64,000 bases of DNA from Lingula anatina (GCF_001039355.2 NW_019773537.1:264853-328852), one strand, 5' to 3'. Positions 24,039 through 37,776 are shown, counted from the stretch's first letter. Notes: generated from the letters alone by a model not told the origin. Numbers and translations are program-made.

Positions 24039-26102
24039 TATGAATAAGCTACAGTACCCCTAAGGACTACCTAAGGTCCATGGGATAGCAAAGTAATGCA
24101 TACATTAAAAACATCTATGTAAGTATATTTTTGAATAGAGCGTAATCCTTTATAATCGTTATCCTTGATTTTTCATTTCATTTGACTCCAGGTTGCTTTT
24201 TAGTGGCCAATACATATAGCAAGGATTTCAACAGATCTTTTTTGAAAGGCCACTTTTGAATGACTCTCTAATGTTTTCTTTTGTATTAAAAAATTGAGTG
24301 TTCCTCCCTTAATTTCCACATTGCTTTAGCTAGCAGCCATGGCCAATAAAAAAGACTAATTGATGAATTCTTTCTTTTTCTGCTCCTCCCTTATGGTGGA
24401 TAGAAGTGCCTCCAAGGTGTTGGCAGAGTAGCTCCCAGATCATGAATGCACCAGTTCCCAGAATTTGCCACTTGTTAAAACAACATCAGAGTGACGTTTC
24501 CTAGAATTGTGTACTGCTTGAACTGTTCCTGTTGGCTACCCTGAACATATGTTTGCAAGATTTCTTTGCTATTGTAGTTACTCATATGTTGATTATTACA
24601 TAACCATTTCCAAAGTTCTTTTCAGAATTTTCTTGCCAATGTCATCATGAGGACCTTCTCAGTAGCTGATGATCGTAGAACTTCGATAGATATTAAATCT
24701 CCAGTTGCCTGTCATTGTTTCTTGATACATTAGAAAGCACTGCGATTGCTCTGGAACTTTGCTTAGCCTGCAGCTGCTCTTAGTTGGTTTTCACAACTGC
24801 CATTCAGATGTGGCTGTAGTGACTTTTTCACCGTTTAAGATAACGCAGTAGGGATGTGTATCTGGTTGTGCCATGTGTAAAAACAACTGAACTCCTCTGA
24901 TGCTTGATGCTTTCTTTTTTTTTCCTTTCAATATTTGCAGAGCAGTTGTTATTATGTAGCTTTACAAAGCAAGAATTAACCAAGAACAGCTCTCAAACTG
25001 GTCAGATTTAACAGTCCATGGCTTTCCACAACATTTTCTCAGCTTGATCGTCAGTATCATTCCTAGTTCACTGACTTATGATGAACCCTCTCAGAAAAAC
25101 ATGATGTATTTATGGAATAGATGTACATTTTTTACATACATATTCACTTTTTGTACACTGTCAGACATTGCAGTTCAGGTGTTGAAGTCAGTGCACCAGT
25201 GTTGTCAAGTTGGTCCCTTTCCTCATGTTTTCCTTTGCACAGGTGATTTCTGTCTTCTTCCTAAGCACTAATTGTATCCTGGTATGATCAATAAAACTCT
25301 TTGCAATATATGAAATATTTCTCATTTTCTTATAATTGTTGCAGCACTGAATCCCGTGTATTAATATCCCCATAAGCAATAACATAACATAAACTGCCTG
25401 GGCTTACGTGTAGGTTGCCAGCGGCTAAATGTCATCACAGCTCTCTCTCCATTGTCATCGCCAGACGCATGTGTCATACACTGTTACAATATGCTTAGCT
25501 TGATATTAGGATGAATGTGGTTTGCATAATAAAAGTTATCCTTGTGTTAGGGTCTTGAAATCAATTACCTGTCACCTTTCTTCTTGGCCAAAAGTCCATG
25601 GGCCGTACCGTACCTGTCAAAATAGCACCAGAAAGGGAAGTTAATAAGCAGAATGTCATCCAGTTATTAATTTCGATCTAATTGTTATTCCTAATACCTA
25701 TAGTGTGTTAAGCGCAGGAAAATTATGGATTTATGTGGTTGCTATTTTTGTTGCAAATCTGAGTAATACTATCACTTGTAATCGTTATCTAAGAATGATT
25801 TAGCCTTTGAAATCACTCGGTGAAGTATGGATTTACTTGGTTGCTATTGTTTGGAAGCTTGGCATTACTTTAACAAAAGTATGTGGTTAATATAATGAGA
25901 TTTTACACACCCATAGCAAGGGGCTTAAATTTATCTCCGAGATGGCTTTTTAAGAGTTGACAGCATTTGATGATAACTAAAAAAAAAGCCTAAAATTTCA
26001 TTGGCAAGCTAACACTGAGTAGCTTATACTATAGTTCAGCTAGCACACTATAATTGATATGGAGTTCATAGAGGATAAGAGGGAGAGAACCTGCAGACTG
26101 GT

Positions 26103-26105
<3 letters not shown>

Positions 26106-26169
<64 letters not shown>
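26106..26169. repeat. (AT)n array
   Basis: About 32 uninterrupted AT units, self-complementary and able to extrude a cruciform. Confidence 0.95.
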
Positions 26170-26172
<3 letters not shown>

Positions 26173-27090
26173 GGCATCAAGAACATTAATTACTGTAACA
26201 GTTTATGACTTGTAGCCGCATGTTTGTGATTGTGATTGCTGAATTAAAAACTCAAACCACAGTCAGGTGTTATTGTGAAAATACTTGTTGTGAGCATTTT
26301 AGATTATGAACAATTTTGCAGGTTTTCTTGCAGGTCTTTCACTATTTACATACATTTTTTCTACTGAAAACTGTTCAGTATGGCAGAAGATACGAGGAAC
26401 TGCTCATTAGAGCTTCTAGAGATTCTTAAGTACAAATATTGAAGGAAAAAAGATCACAACAGATTCCAAATGTCTGTATCTAAGCCCAGTAAAGAGGATA
26501 GGCATTATTCACAATTTATAAAATAAATGCAGTTCTTGCAACAAGTATTTTACAATTGTACCATGAAATTATAGTAAAAGTCATTCATTCAGCGATCACA
26601 GTCACAAATGTGCAGGTCCAAGTCACCAACAGCGTTACAGTACAACCTAAGTATCCACAGGATCTGTACACACATACACACTCATGTACACTCAGGCATG
26701 CATGCGCACACATAAACACATACATAGGCAGTCTTATGATTTTTTGCAAAAAATTCAACCAAAAACCATGTACTGTACATAAACTATTACTATCTTCAGT
26801 GACATTCAATACTTAGTGTGACAGCAATGTTTGGCCTTGTATAACTGCATGACCCGCACTTCATTATTTCATCATAAACTCTCTATGTACAGTCTTTATT
26901 ATTGATGGATATATAACAGAAGACCAATATTGCACTCCTAAGTGTTGTAAGAATAAATGTGTGGGCTGTAAACCATCAAAGACTGGAAATCTGAAGGTGT
27001 GTCTATTTTTACAATGTAGCTGTTTGCTTTAGACATCAGTCAAATTGTGTGGTTTACAGATAAAAAGATGCTCAAGTCTGGTTTCTTTTC

Positions 27091-27100
27091 TTTCTCTCTT

Positions 27101-27162
<62 letters not shown>
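27091..27162. repeat. Compound (CT)n-(CA)n microsatellite
   Basis: A CT-rich stretch to 27120 switches directly to about 21 CA units. Confidence 0.95.
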
Positions 27163-27165
<3 letters not shown>

Positions 27166-27440
27166 CTAACTGGACATTTTATGAGGTTTGAGTCACTATA
27201 CAATCTAAACATACTGAACTGTGAATTTCATGAAATGTTCACCTTGACAAAGATGTTTTGATCTAGTTTTTGGGTGAAAGAGTTTCAGGAAAGAGGCAAG
27301 GACCTTACCCACCCACCAGAGTGGCAATCATAGGTACTTGGAAAATATCTCCACATTTCCCGTTGGAGAAATGAAATTAGTTTATGACTTAAATATAATT
27401 TTGGCATTAAATCCCGCGGGTGGAGGGGGATTAAAAAATT

Positions 27441-27660
27441 TTATGCCTCAAACTAAGATGGAATACATATAACTGCAGCATATATTGTTCAGCGAGCTTT
27501 ATGGAAGAACTGACAATAAATTTCGAAGGTGCAATTAAAAATTAAAGTTCTTTATGCCTTGAACTAGGATGGATTCTTTGGTCATATATAACTGCATATA
27601 ATGTTCATCTAGGCTTATGGAAGAACTGACAGTAAATCTCGAGGGTGCAATTATCTGCAA
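27441..27660. repeat. Two-copy tandem repeat, period 111 bp
   Basis: Units begin ttatgcct..aactaRgatgga at 27441 and 27552. They end in 'atggaagaactgaca(a/g)taaat' and 'gggtgcaatta'. The copies are clearly alignable with scattered substitutions and small indels. Confidence 0.8.
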
Positions 27661-28127
27661 CGCTGTGGTCTCTGTGGCTTTAACTGATATTTTATTTAAT
27701 ATACAGGTATCTGCTCATTTTGTCTGTCACCTCCTTCGTCTGTGTCATCCCTATGGGTTTTGTGTGGTCGGTCTGTGATGAACATTTTTCTGTGAAAAAA
27801 ATTACAGGAGCTCTGAAGCTTTATTGAAGGATGAGCATATAAGTTCTTAGTATTTTATGGTTGTGGGAGGTGGGGGTGTAGTAAAGCATAGGGGAACCTG
27901 CTTAAGAGGTATGTAAAGTACAGACCTTTTTGTTGATCCAAGATGATTGTCCCATGCCTAGCCTTCATAATGATCAATACATAATTTATCGAAATACCGT
28001 TTGCCATCTTTATACGGAAAGTCTTTTCTCTCCTCTACAGTATGTTCATATGGAAAAAAGGTCTTGTTGCTGTATAAGGTGTGATAGCACAAAAAAAACT
28101 ACCAGATTGAGAAGGCCATCACACTTA

Positions 28128-28311
28128 GGCTGCATTCCAAACAGCAGACTAACTAGTCCATGGATCAAATATGGCAGACCCATTCAAATGCTTGTTGCAT
28201 AATCCCCTTGAGATTCTATTTATTGTCTATTAGGGGATAAGATAGCAAGCTTTTAAGTGGGTCACCATATTTAATGTGCGGACTAGTCTGTCCACTGTTC
28301 TGAATGTGGCC
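28128..28311. mobile_element. Foldback MITE, family with 44509-44708 (full copy)
   Basis: Imperfect inverted repeat: the left part (ggctgcattcc..cagactaactagtcca..gatcaaatatgg) is complementary to the right part (ccatatttaatgtgcggactagtctgtcca..gaatgtggcc). The same pattern recurs at 44509-44708, with half of it at about 39753-39810. It is non-coding. Confidence 0.72.
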
Positions 28312-29730
28312 ATATTTATATACTAAAGACATAGGCCTTACTGGGACTCAGAATAAGAATACGTCCCCTCCCCCTTTTTTTTTTATGTACTGATGGGTGA
28401 AAAATCCGGAGTCTAGCCCTTAGCCTCAATACAGTGATTGCACCAACACAAAAACAAGTTTTAGCCTGGGTAAGATAATTGTTTGACCTCATGCTGTGTA
28501 CTTTATTACATCTGTGACGCCATCTCCTACGTATGTATCACATATTACATAAATAAACTTTTCATGCTGCTTGTCAAGTAGGAAGGAAGATTAGTTTGAC
28601 CTTTATTTACAAATGTGTTTTGTCATTCTGTATTTGGTCTATACATGTATGATCATTTTGGGGTGAAATTTTGAGGGACCACCTTTCATAGTTTTGAGTC
28701 AGTTCCAGTGAATTTTAGTAAGAGAGAAGACCTTCAGAGTTGTGGCTTGCTTATCTTTTTCTTTTTTTTTTCAAAATCCTTTTATTCCTTCTTTCTATGA
28801 ATATTTAGAAAATTAATGAAAACTTTACCATCTCCCAAATAATCCATCTGTTTTGTTCTGCACAGTGCTTCATTTTGTCCTTCTTTATGTCCTTGAGTGC
28901 AAAAAAAAACTCATGAAAATAGATATGAAAAAGATTTTCCACTAAAGCTGCCTACGTTAAATCTTTATTATCTAATGGTCTAACAAGGTCTACAATAAAA
29001 CACTGCATGGCAAGCTAGAGAGTAGAGTTTTTTTTTTTTTTTTGGAGAGTACTTTTTCTTGGCATTGTTATTCCCCATTAAATTATACCATATCTACTCA
29101 ATTTTTCCTACGATACAGAGAAATGGTTTAATAACAGGATCTATATTTTATCTTTTAAAATTTAATACTGTACCACAACAGACCAGTTAGTTAAATGGAT
29201 TCAGAGAAAATGTATCCAGTTCCATCATCATGATAGGCAGCAGCCATGCACTTTGTGGCTTTTGTGGTTGATAAAGTCCTTGTTATTTGAAAGAATAACA
29301 TTTTTCCCTAGAATTTTATGAATAATGAATGGATTGTGTTACAGACATTTCATGATTAAGGGCAGCATGTTCAAGGTAATGATTTAAAGAATAACTTGGT
29401 GTCTAGCCATTGGTGACAGTGGACGGACACCTCATCAGATGGGTTGATGATTTTCATGCAAATGTAGGGTAAGATAGACAGTGCAGTTTTGATAATTACA
29501 AAGGATGCACTGGCAAGCTACATGCCCCTTAAGACACCAGAAAGACACCTCCACTTAATTTATATTTGCAAAATGCTTGTATGCCACCAGTATCATCATT
29601 AAAGAAAAAGTGGAATTGAAATGAAATAAACAAAAATTTGCCATCAACTAAAGTTAAAAGATATGTCTGGGTTATCTATGTTCAGTTAGACCACTGTCAC
29701 CATTCCTTGGACTTCTATTCTTGTTACACC

Positions 29731-29898
29731 GGTGTCACAAAACTGAGGGTCCTTGAGACAGAAATTCCGCCCTCCATATAGTTATAATGGTTAGGGTTAG
29801 TTTGACCTAAGTGGGTCACAATCTAGAGCGAGGCTCACCTGTACAAAGTAATGGGAAGCGGACTCTCTGTCACGGGGGACTTTCTGGTACATGACACC
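29731..29898. mobile_element. Degenerate foldback element
   Basis: The left end (ggtgtcac..aaactgagggtcc..gagacaga..ttccgcc) aligns imperfectly with the complement of the right end (gcggactctctgtcacgggg..ctttctggtacatgacacc). It is an old, diverged inverted repeat of about 170 bp. Confidence 0.5.
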
Positions 29899-30051
29899 AC
29901 CCTTTGAACAATTGTTACCGACAAGTGAGCTTATTTATGACGACTTCTTACAAAAAGCAGTTTTTCACAGAACCAGTTCCTAATATTACTTGTACAACCT
30001 TAAAAAGTACTTTAAAAAAGTTCATTAGTCTGGTAGATATACATGAATTGT

Positions 30052-30267
30052 TTAATTAATAATTGCACAGACAATGCTTTCCTACCATCAAATTTTTGGC
30101 TCTACCCTGGGGGGGGGGGTGTAGGGGACATTCATAGAATAACTGGTCAATGAATACATCTCAGCGCTAGATCATCAGTGCATGACCAGTTTGTTCTGAG
30201 GATGGCTCTTAAGTAGAGCTGAAAATTTTGACAATAGAAAAACATTGTCTGTGCAATTATTAATTAA
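30052..30267. mobile_element. 216-bp element with perfect 25-bp inverted termini
   Basis: Arms at 30052-30076 and 30243-30267 are perfect inverted copies (core aattgcacagacaatg). Both outer ends are TTAA (30052-30055, 30264-30267), so a TTAA target duplication with a 21-bp TIR is possible, as in Kolobok- or piggyBac-type MITEs. The interior is non-coding and includes a G run (about 30109-30118). Confidence 0.78.
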
Positions 30268-31750
30268 TCAAGTCAACCTTAAAGACACATTTACCTACCA
30301 TGCAGCAAGGTTATTTCTGCCCACAGTACTAAGAAGCCACTGATGATATGCAAGTGCATGGAGTACCATTTAAAATATTAGTACATATTAAAGTATTGTT
30401 GCTCACAATTCTATGGCTTCTATTAAACATTGTTACTGGACACTTGGTGTGGGCTCCCAGTGGTTTTGTTCACTAAGAAAAAAAATCAATTTAAGCTTCT
30501 GCTGACATCATTTGAATGAAAAGACGCGTTATAAATGGTCCGAGCTGTATATTTGTCCAATCAATTGACATCATGTGGGCTGAACAATACCTGACAATGC
30601 AGTCGCACGACAAGAAGTAGAACTGTGCGCTAAATAAATACGCAGCTCACTGTAAACTGATGAGTGAACATAAGAGAATGAACTGACAGTTCATTGAACA
30701 TACTGTTTCTCATAATTGCCTCTGCATTGAATCAAACACACGGTCTTAAAGACCTTTCTCCAAAGACATCTGTGTCAAGCATTTGACACCAGTAATTCTT
30801 GATGGAACTATAATTGTAGCGTAATTATGATGTTTTTTTTTCTTTTCTGAGTAAGGGATAAATAGACTAGCAGGTCGCTGATATGTTCTATTTTTTTTTC
30901 TTCCGTGTATGGCAGACACAGCCTGTATTGCCATTGTACAATTTTTGTTATGATATGACATCTTCATTTACAACTTTTGAAGGGGGCAGGGTGTTCACCT
31001 CCTTTGTATGAAAAAGGGGCCCACTTTATTATGACTTATATACTGGACTGAGTCCCATTTTTTTTCAGTCAGAAATGACCTCCCCCTCTTCAAAATCTAG
31101 TGGAAGAGAAAACATGCTGTGTGCCATCCTCCCACTGCAATTCATAACATATCTATCATAGTAATCAAAAATGCTCTAGAGATGTATAATAATTATTGTA
31201 ATATAGTCACTGCTTTCACTGTACCAATAACAAACACTTGAGTCTCTCAGACATTTTTTCACACAGTAGCTGTCCGTATGAATGCTAGGGCAGACACAGG
31301 GCACGGCTTTCATGAAAAATGATGTCCATTTGTGACTCTACATGAGGCTATTAATCTGAGTAATGAAGTGAAAGCCAACACAGCATTAGCAGTATTTTCA
31401 TGGGAAGTGCTCCTCAAATTGTCTAATTTCTATGAACGATCACTTGCCAATAGTTCTACCCTTTTGGTGCTTTGTGAGTTCACATAAACTGCCATGCTGT
31501 TGGTCCTGAATTGATCAGAATGCGATACAGTTATGGTAAAGTCACAATCTGATCAATGTGGAAAACTGGATTTTGAAGATACTGCATTTTTTGGCTCATA
31601 AATTCTTCAAGTAAGAACATTCCTACTGAGTGGTAGCATCTCTGGGAAATGGGAACAGTTTTCACAAGTCCTTCCTTTCAAGGGAAATTGAAAAATGTTG
31701 CCAAATATTTTCAATTACGTACAGAAAATTGCATCATAATGGCATTTACT
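30268..31750. other. Intronic, no gene seen
   Basis: AT-rich sequence. A stretch at about 30975-31040 resembles the dispersed poly-C repeat in minus orientation (complement ...cacttt..ggggccccttt..gaacaccctgcccccttc). Otherwise featureless to me. Confidence 0.45.
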
Positions 31751-34370
31751 CAGTTTGTCTTATCATATTACCATCATCTGTAGTTCTTGAAGTTCTATAT
31801 AAGAAATGGACTTTAGCAAATTTTGATGACAATAATTTACAAAGACGAGTAGTTGTCATAAATAGTACAGCATTTAGTACTGTTGTAATCTTGTCAATGA
31901 AAAAAAATGTCCACCTGACATCCAGCTAAAACTATATTTTTTTTAATTCTGAATCAGGTATTTATTATTCTTCAAATGTCATTTGTATTACCTTAATTAG
32001 AAACTAAGATGAAATGGAAGACAAATGCAAATTATACCATGGATCCATATTCCTTTCTTTAATTATCATCTTTACAGGGGTAGGCAGAATAACCATCAGT
32101 CACTGCATGTCCACGGTAATGATCTTTTTAATGGGGAAAAGTTGTTTATCTCTCAGATGTATAATTTCGAATGATTAAAAATATATTTCTTTGTAACATT
32201 TGTGGTTGTTTTACTGAACAGACAAAAACTGTATAGTCTAGTAGTTTAGCCTTTCCAATTTAGTTGCTTAATGCAGTCTATGATGAACTGGTCCTGTAAG
32301 ATGTAGTTTTAACTGAAGGGATATATAATCCCCAGAAGATATGATACCTTAGCTGCTACTGTTATAACTCACTGCAATTTGATATATGTGCTTTTTCATG
32401 TTTCTGATGGCTTTTCATCGTGATACCCAATAATTTATACGTAAACAGTCATCATTTTTAGTGTTAACTGGCTCTTTTTATTGATCGATGCTGAATTTCA
32501 CTGTTATAAGAGATTATATGTAAGATGTATGTAGTCAGATATAAAGTAAGTCAAATACCAGGTGTGTGTTGTTTTTTGCATTATTTTTGCCATGCTGTAG
32601 AAAATATGAGCCATGTTAAAATTTTTACACTGATTTGATTTTGAGTAGACGTTTTGACTGTTAGACACTTTCACTTAAACCACGGCTAGCTCGAGAACAA
32701 GAACAAAAGACTCGGACGTTCTATATTCGATATACAAGCACATCATGTACGAGTGCGTTCTACTGTCTGTTGCACTCCCGTAACTCACCTGTGTAATAGC
32801 CAATCAGAGGCCATGGTTTAACCCAGATATAACGAGCTGATTGCCAAGCTGTACATAAAATATTACGAGTGTATTGTCGAGCCACAGGCAAAACAATACA
32901 CGAGTATTGTATCTTTCACATGCTGTCCTACATTTTACTGTATGAAGCTGGATTCATCAACCCTGAAGTGTGCTTGAGTTTAGTCTTGCTCCTTGAACTC
33001 ATTTTATGGCCTTAAAAAGTAGTTGGAATTAATTTTATCATTGTATTCCAGCATTTTCGTCCTTGAAGAGTAATTGATTTTGATCATGTAGCATTTTGTC
33101 AAAACATATTTCAAATTGTATAGTTTTCAATCAGAATATAGACAGTGATTCAAAGATTATTTCCAATGAAAACTATAAATGACAGTTAGTTACCTCGATC
33201 ATTTATAGATTGGTGGTTGTATGCATTAATGTGTGGCGATGCTTGGGAGAATGCACGAAATGACTGGTGCATATAGTAAGCAGGGAGTGATATGTCCAGC
33301 AGGCACGGACTTGGTGAAAATGAAAAATGATCAAACATGAAAGCTATTGGCCACAGTGACAAAAATCTTTCATTTTAAGCGAGTGCAGTGAATGAAGTTT
33401 TCCGTAAGCGCAGCTGAAGCTCACATATGTGCTTAGAATGAAGGTAATTCATTTTGATCATGCAATGAGCATACTGCTAGATCTTAATATCAGATATGTT
33501 ATCTAAACAAAACTAATATATGTGATTTACTCCAATGATCTAAATCTAAACAAAACTAATATATGTTGTTTACTCCAGTGACAAATCTTTTTGATTATCA
33601 TTTATAATAAGAACTGGACAGTATTGCCATGCTGCTAAAGATTCTTGTTGACATTTTAGAAACATTAATTTTGATAATTATTCTGATCTAAATGTACATA
33701 GTATAATGAGGATAACATAATTACAAATCCAATATGTAGAGATAATCAGGAAGCAGAAGATCTCAGTTCCTGCTGTTACATCATCAACACCATATTCCCA
33801 AGGAAACAACTTGAAGGGTATCTTGGATAATGGTCAAAAGCTCTCACGAATTTGAGTGGTGAGCACCAGTTTTGATTCTTTTAAATAAGTAAGTTTAATT
33901 TTGATGTTTTTAAAGAGACATATCCTGAACTAACAACTGCCAATAGTGTTTCAGTGTTTTTTTTAATGTTTTTTTTTTTAACTTTTAAAATTTTCACGAT
34001 AAGGTTCTTCAAGATGTACAGATCATTCAGACATTGCGGCAAGATAAGAGATTGGGGTAGGGATTTGGCATTGCAGCTCATTCATCACCCTGTGGTCAAT
34101 AAAGATCGACTTGATTTATGTCTTGATTAACTTCAGAAGTCTTGGCTTAATTATGAGAATGGCAAAAATCGATCTTTGGAATATCATGAAAATTCTTTGT
34201 TTGGAATGCCACTGGGTAATATATGTTAATCTGAGGATCTCATAAAGAAAATACTTTTTTGATAACATCACGATTCTTGTTTATTGTGTTTCTTGGGTTT
34301 AATTAACAGTATACCTTATCTCTCCCAAGTGCACAATAACACAACAAAGCTAGACTACCACACCCTGAGT
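31751..34370. repeat. Redundant region, copy C1
   Basis: Starts with cagtttgtcttatcatatta and ends at the N at 34371. It is repeated at about 34384-36759 with many substitutions and several indels of 10-250 bases, including the 245-base C1-only insertion at 32675-32919. No protein-coding exon was recognised. Confidence 0.88.
32675..32919. mobile_element. C1-specific insertion with TTAA-bounded inverted ends
   Basis: Absent from copy C2, which reads straight through (cactttcacatgctaccct at about 35311). In C1 the insertion lies between two copies of ctttcac (32668-32674 and 32913-32919). Within it, ttaaaccacgg (32675) and ccatggtttaa (to 32821) form short inverted ends with TTAA on the outside. 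The remaining 98 bases carry a second small inverted pair (acgagtgtattgt / acaatacacgagt). It is comparatively CpG-rich for the neighbourhood and non-coding. Confidence 0.7.
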
Positions 34371-34371
34371 N
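34371..34371. other. Ambiguous base at junction of C1 and C2
   Basis: A single N, followed by about 12 bases (gtgggccaccg...) matching neither copy, then the start of copy C2. This looks like an assembly join. Confidence 0.85.
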
Positions 34372-34383
34372 GTGGGCCACCGC

Positions 34384-37300
34384 AGTTTGTCTTATCATAT
34401 TACCATCATCTGTAGTTCTTGAAGTTCTATATATGAAATGGACTTAAGCTAATTTTGATGACAATAATTTACAAAGACGAGTAGTTGTCATAAATAGCAC
34501 AGCATTTAGTACTGTTGTAATCTTATCAATGAAAAAAAAAATGTCCACCGGACATCCAGCTAAAACTATAATTTTTTAAATTCTGAATCAGGTATTAATT
34601 ATTCTTCAAATGTCATTTGTATTACCTTAATTAGAAACTAAGATGAAATGAAAGACAAATGCAAATTATACCATGGATCCATATTCCTTTCTTTAATTAT
34701 CATCTTAACAGGGGTAAGCAGAATAACCATCAGTCACTGCATGTCCACGGTAATGATCTTTTTAATGGGGAAAAGTTGTTTATCTCTCAGATGTATAATT
34801 TCGGAATGATAAAAAATATATTTCTTTGTAACATTTGTGGTGGTTTTACTAAACAGAAAAAAACTGTATAATCTAGTAGTTTAGCTTTTCCAATTTAGTT
34901 GCTTAATGCAGTCTATGATGAACTGGTCCTGTAAGATGTAGTTTTAACTGAAGGGATATATAATCCCCAGAAGATATGATACCTTAGCTGCTACTGTTAT
35001 AACTCACTGCAATTTGATATATGTGCTTTTTTCATGTTTCTGATGGCTTTTCATCGTGATACCCAATAATTTATACGTAAACAGTCATCATTTTTAGTGT
35101 TAACTGGCTCTTTTTATTGATCGATGCTGGATTTCACTGTTATAAGAGATTATATGTAAGATGTATGTAGTCAGACATAAAGTAAGTCAAATACCAGGTG
35201 TATGTTGTTTTTAGCATTATTTTTGCCATGCTGTAGAACATATGAGCCATGTTAAGGTAGCCTAAAATTTCACACTGGTTTAATTTTGAGTAGACGTTTT
35301 GACTGTTAGGCACTTTCACATGCTACCCTACACTTTACTGTATGAAAGCGTTTGAGAGATTGGCAACTTGCAGTAGAGAGTTACCAAGATAGAGCCTTCA
35401 CACTTGACACAGTCAGTGGACTGGATTAATTTTAGTTTGTCCCAGGATTCATAAGGTCCTGAAAGGTGCCTGAACTTAGTCTTGCTCCTTCAATTCAGTT
35501 TATGGCATTAAAAGTACTTGGAATTACTTTTATCATTATATTCCACCATTTTCAACCTTGAAGAGTAATTGATTTTGATCATGTAGCATTTTGTCAAAAC
35601 ATATTTCAAATTGTGTATTTTTCAATCAGAATATAGACAGTGATTCACAAGATTATTTCCAATGAAAAATATAAATGACAGTTAGTTACCTCAAAATTTA
35701 TAGATTGGTGGTTGTATGCATTATTATGTGGGGATGCTTGCGAGAATGCACGAAATGACTGGTGCATATAGTAAGCAGGGAGTGATATGTCCAGTAGGCA
35801 TGGACTTGGTGAAAATGAAAAATGGTCAAACATGAAAGCTATTGGCCACAGTGACAAAAATCTTTCATTAAGTGAGAGCAGTGAATGAAGTTTTCGGTAA
35901 GCGCAGCTGAAGCTCACATTTGTGCCTAGCATCAGACTGATGAAGGTAATTCATTCTGATCATGCAATGCACATACTGCTTGATCTAAATCTAAACAAAA
36001 CTAATATATGTTATTTACTCAAATGTCATATCTTTTTAATTATCATTTATAATAGGAACTGGACTGTGCAGCCAAAGTGATGCTGCTAAAGGTTCTTGTT
36101 GACATTTTAGAAACATTTGATAATTATTCTGATCTCAACGTACATACTTGTATAATGAGGATAACATAATTACAAATCCAATATGTAGAGATAATCAGGA
36201 AGCAGAAGAACTCAGTTCCTGCTGTTACATCATCAACATCATATTCCCAAGGAAACAACTTGAAGGGTATCTTGGATAATGGTCAAAAGCTCTCACAAAT
36301 TTGAGTGGTGAGCACCAGTTTTGATTCTTTTAATTTAGTAAGTTTAATTTTGATGTTTTTTTTTTTTTAATTTTTTTTTATTTTCATGATAAGGTTCTTC
36401 AAGATGTACAGATCATTCAGACATTGCGGTAAGATAAGAGATTGGGGTAGGGATTTGGCATTGCAGCTCATTCATCACCTTGTGGTCAATAAAGATCGAC
36501 TTGATTTATGTCTTGATTAACTTCAGAAGTCTTGGCTTAATTATGAGAATGGCAAAAATCGATCTTTGGAATATCATGAAAATTCTTTGTTTGGAATGCC
36601 ACTGGGTAATATATGTTAATCTGAGGATCTCATAAAGAAAATACTTTTTTGATAACATCACGATTCTTGTTTATTGTGTTTCTTGGGTTTAATTAACAGT
36701 ATACCTTATCTCTCCCAAGTGCACAATAACACAACAAAGCTAGACTACCACACCCTGGGTATGGGAGTCTTTTGGAAACTTTTCTGTCATCAATAATTAA
36801 AAGTATCATTAATTTTTACAACCCTAATTCTTTTGTTGGTCTAATGACACACACTCTGATATGTAGGGTAGTTTGCTTTGAAGTGCAGAATATTACACAA
36901 AATCCTAGATCTCTCCCTTTTTAGGCAATATTATTGTTATTTTTTATTACTGATAATGTATTGTGCTGATCAAAATATAGATAACAGGTAGAGCTGGCAT
37001 TGTCTTCAGGTGTCATTTTTACCTGTTGAAGTGCCTAGAAGCATATGATTATTATATTGGGTGTAGGTGGCAATTGGTTTAGAGGAAAGTTTATAACTGT
37101 TGCAGATATCATCACCAAGATTGGTGTGGTTTTTGACAAATTTAAGGCATAAAGAACAATATTGACATTTTTTGATAATATCTTTTTAAACCCATGTCAT
37201 ACAGTCATTTTTACAGAGGTCCAATGACAATTGGTGTAAATTAACATTATTAGTGATAAAATCTAAACAGAGTGATTTTAAGAAAATCTGTTACACACCA

Positions 37301-37776
37301 TTGAAGTACTTATGCACAACCCCTATCAGCTATTGGAATTTTTCTGATGTGTTTCCCAGTAAAAGAGAAAATGAAGAAAACATAAATAATTTTCACCCCA
37401 ATATTGCTGATATGACATTATCAGCAAAATGATCGTACTTTTATCTGAAGACTAATAAAGTCTATGAATATAATGTGACAATTATAAAGCCGCTAATTAT
37501 ATAAAGTCATTTTTGGCTTGATTTTTATCACCTTAAATGACCTCTTGTGAGGAAAGTTCTATATCCATGCCATTCATGTAAGGTCCCAAACAGACATTAC
37601 AACTCCCCATCCCCATAGGAGCAATTAATTGGGCGTTTAGTTCTATTCTTACATACTAAAATACATTGGGGACTCCCATGACCTGGGGCATTTATGCCTA
37701 AAGCCTAAGGTTCAAATGAAGTGCCCTTTCAGTCATGAAAAGGTCCACTCTGAATAGAAATTTGTTCTAGGTTCCA
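34384..37776. repeat. Redundant region, copy C2 (contig tail)
   Basis: The first part (to about 36759) repeats C1. The last 1389 bases (36388-37776) repeat again after the gap at 38233-39621. C2 has about 100 bases near 35345-35455 not found in C1. No gene was recognised. Confidence 0.85.

Larger units (their letters stand above)
18373..24938. repeat. Duplicated block, copy B (6.6 kb)
   Basis: Second copy of 12171-18369, same orientation. The extra length is almost entirely the 368-base insertion at 20796-21163. Its right border runs into unique intronic sequence at about 24939. This is the expected structure if copy B is the alternative haplotype, or an overlapping contig, of copy A. Confidence 0.9.
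24939..27438. other. Intronic, no gene seen
   Basis: AT-rich sequence containing a long AT array (26106-26169) and a CT-CA compound microsatellite (27091-27162). No coding exon was recognised. Confidence 0.5.
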
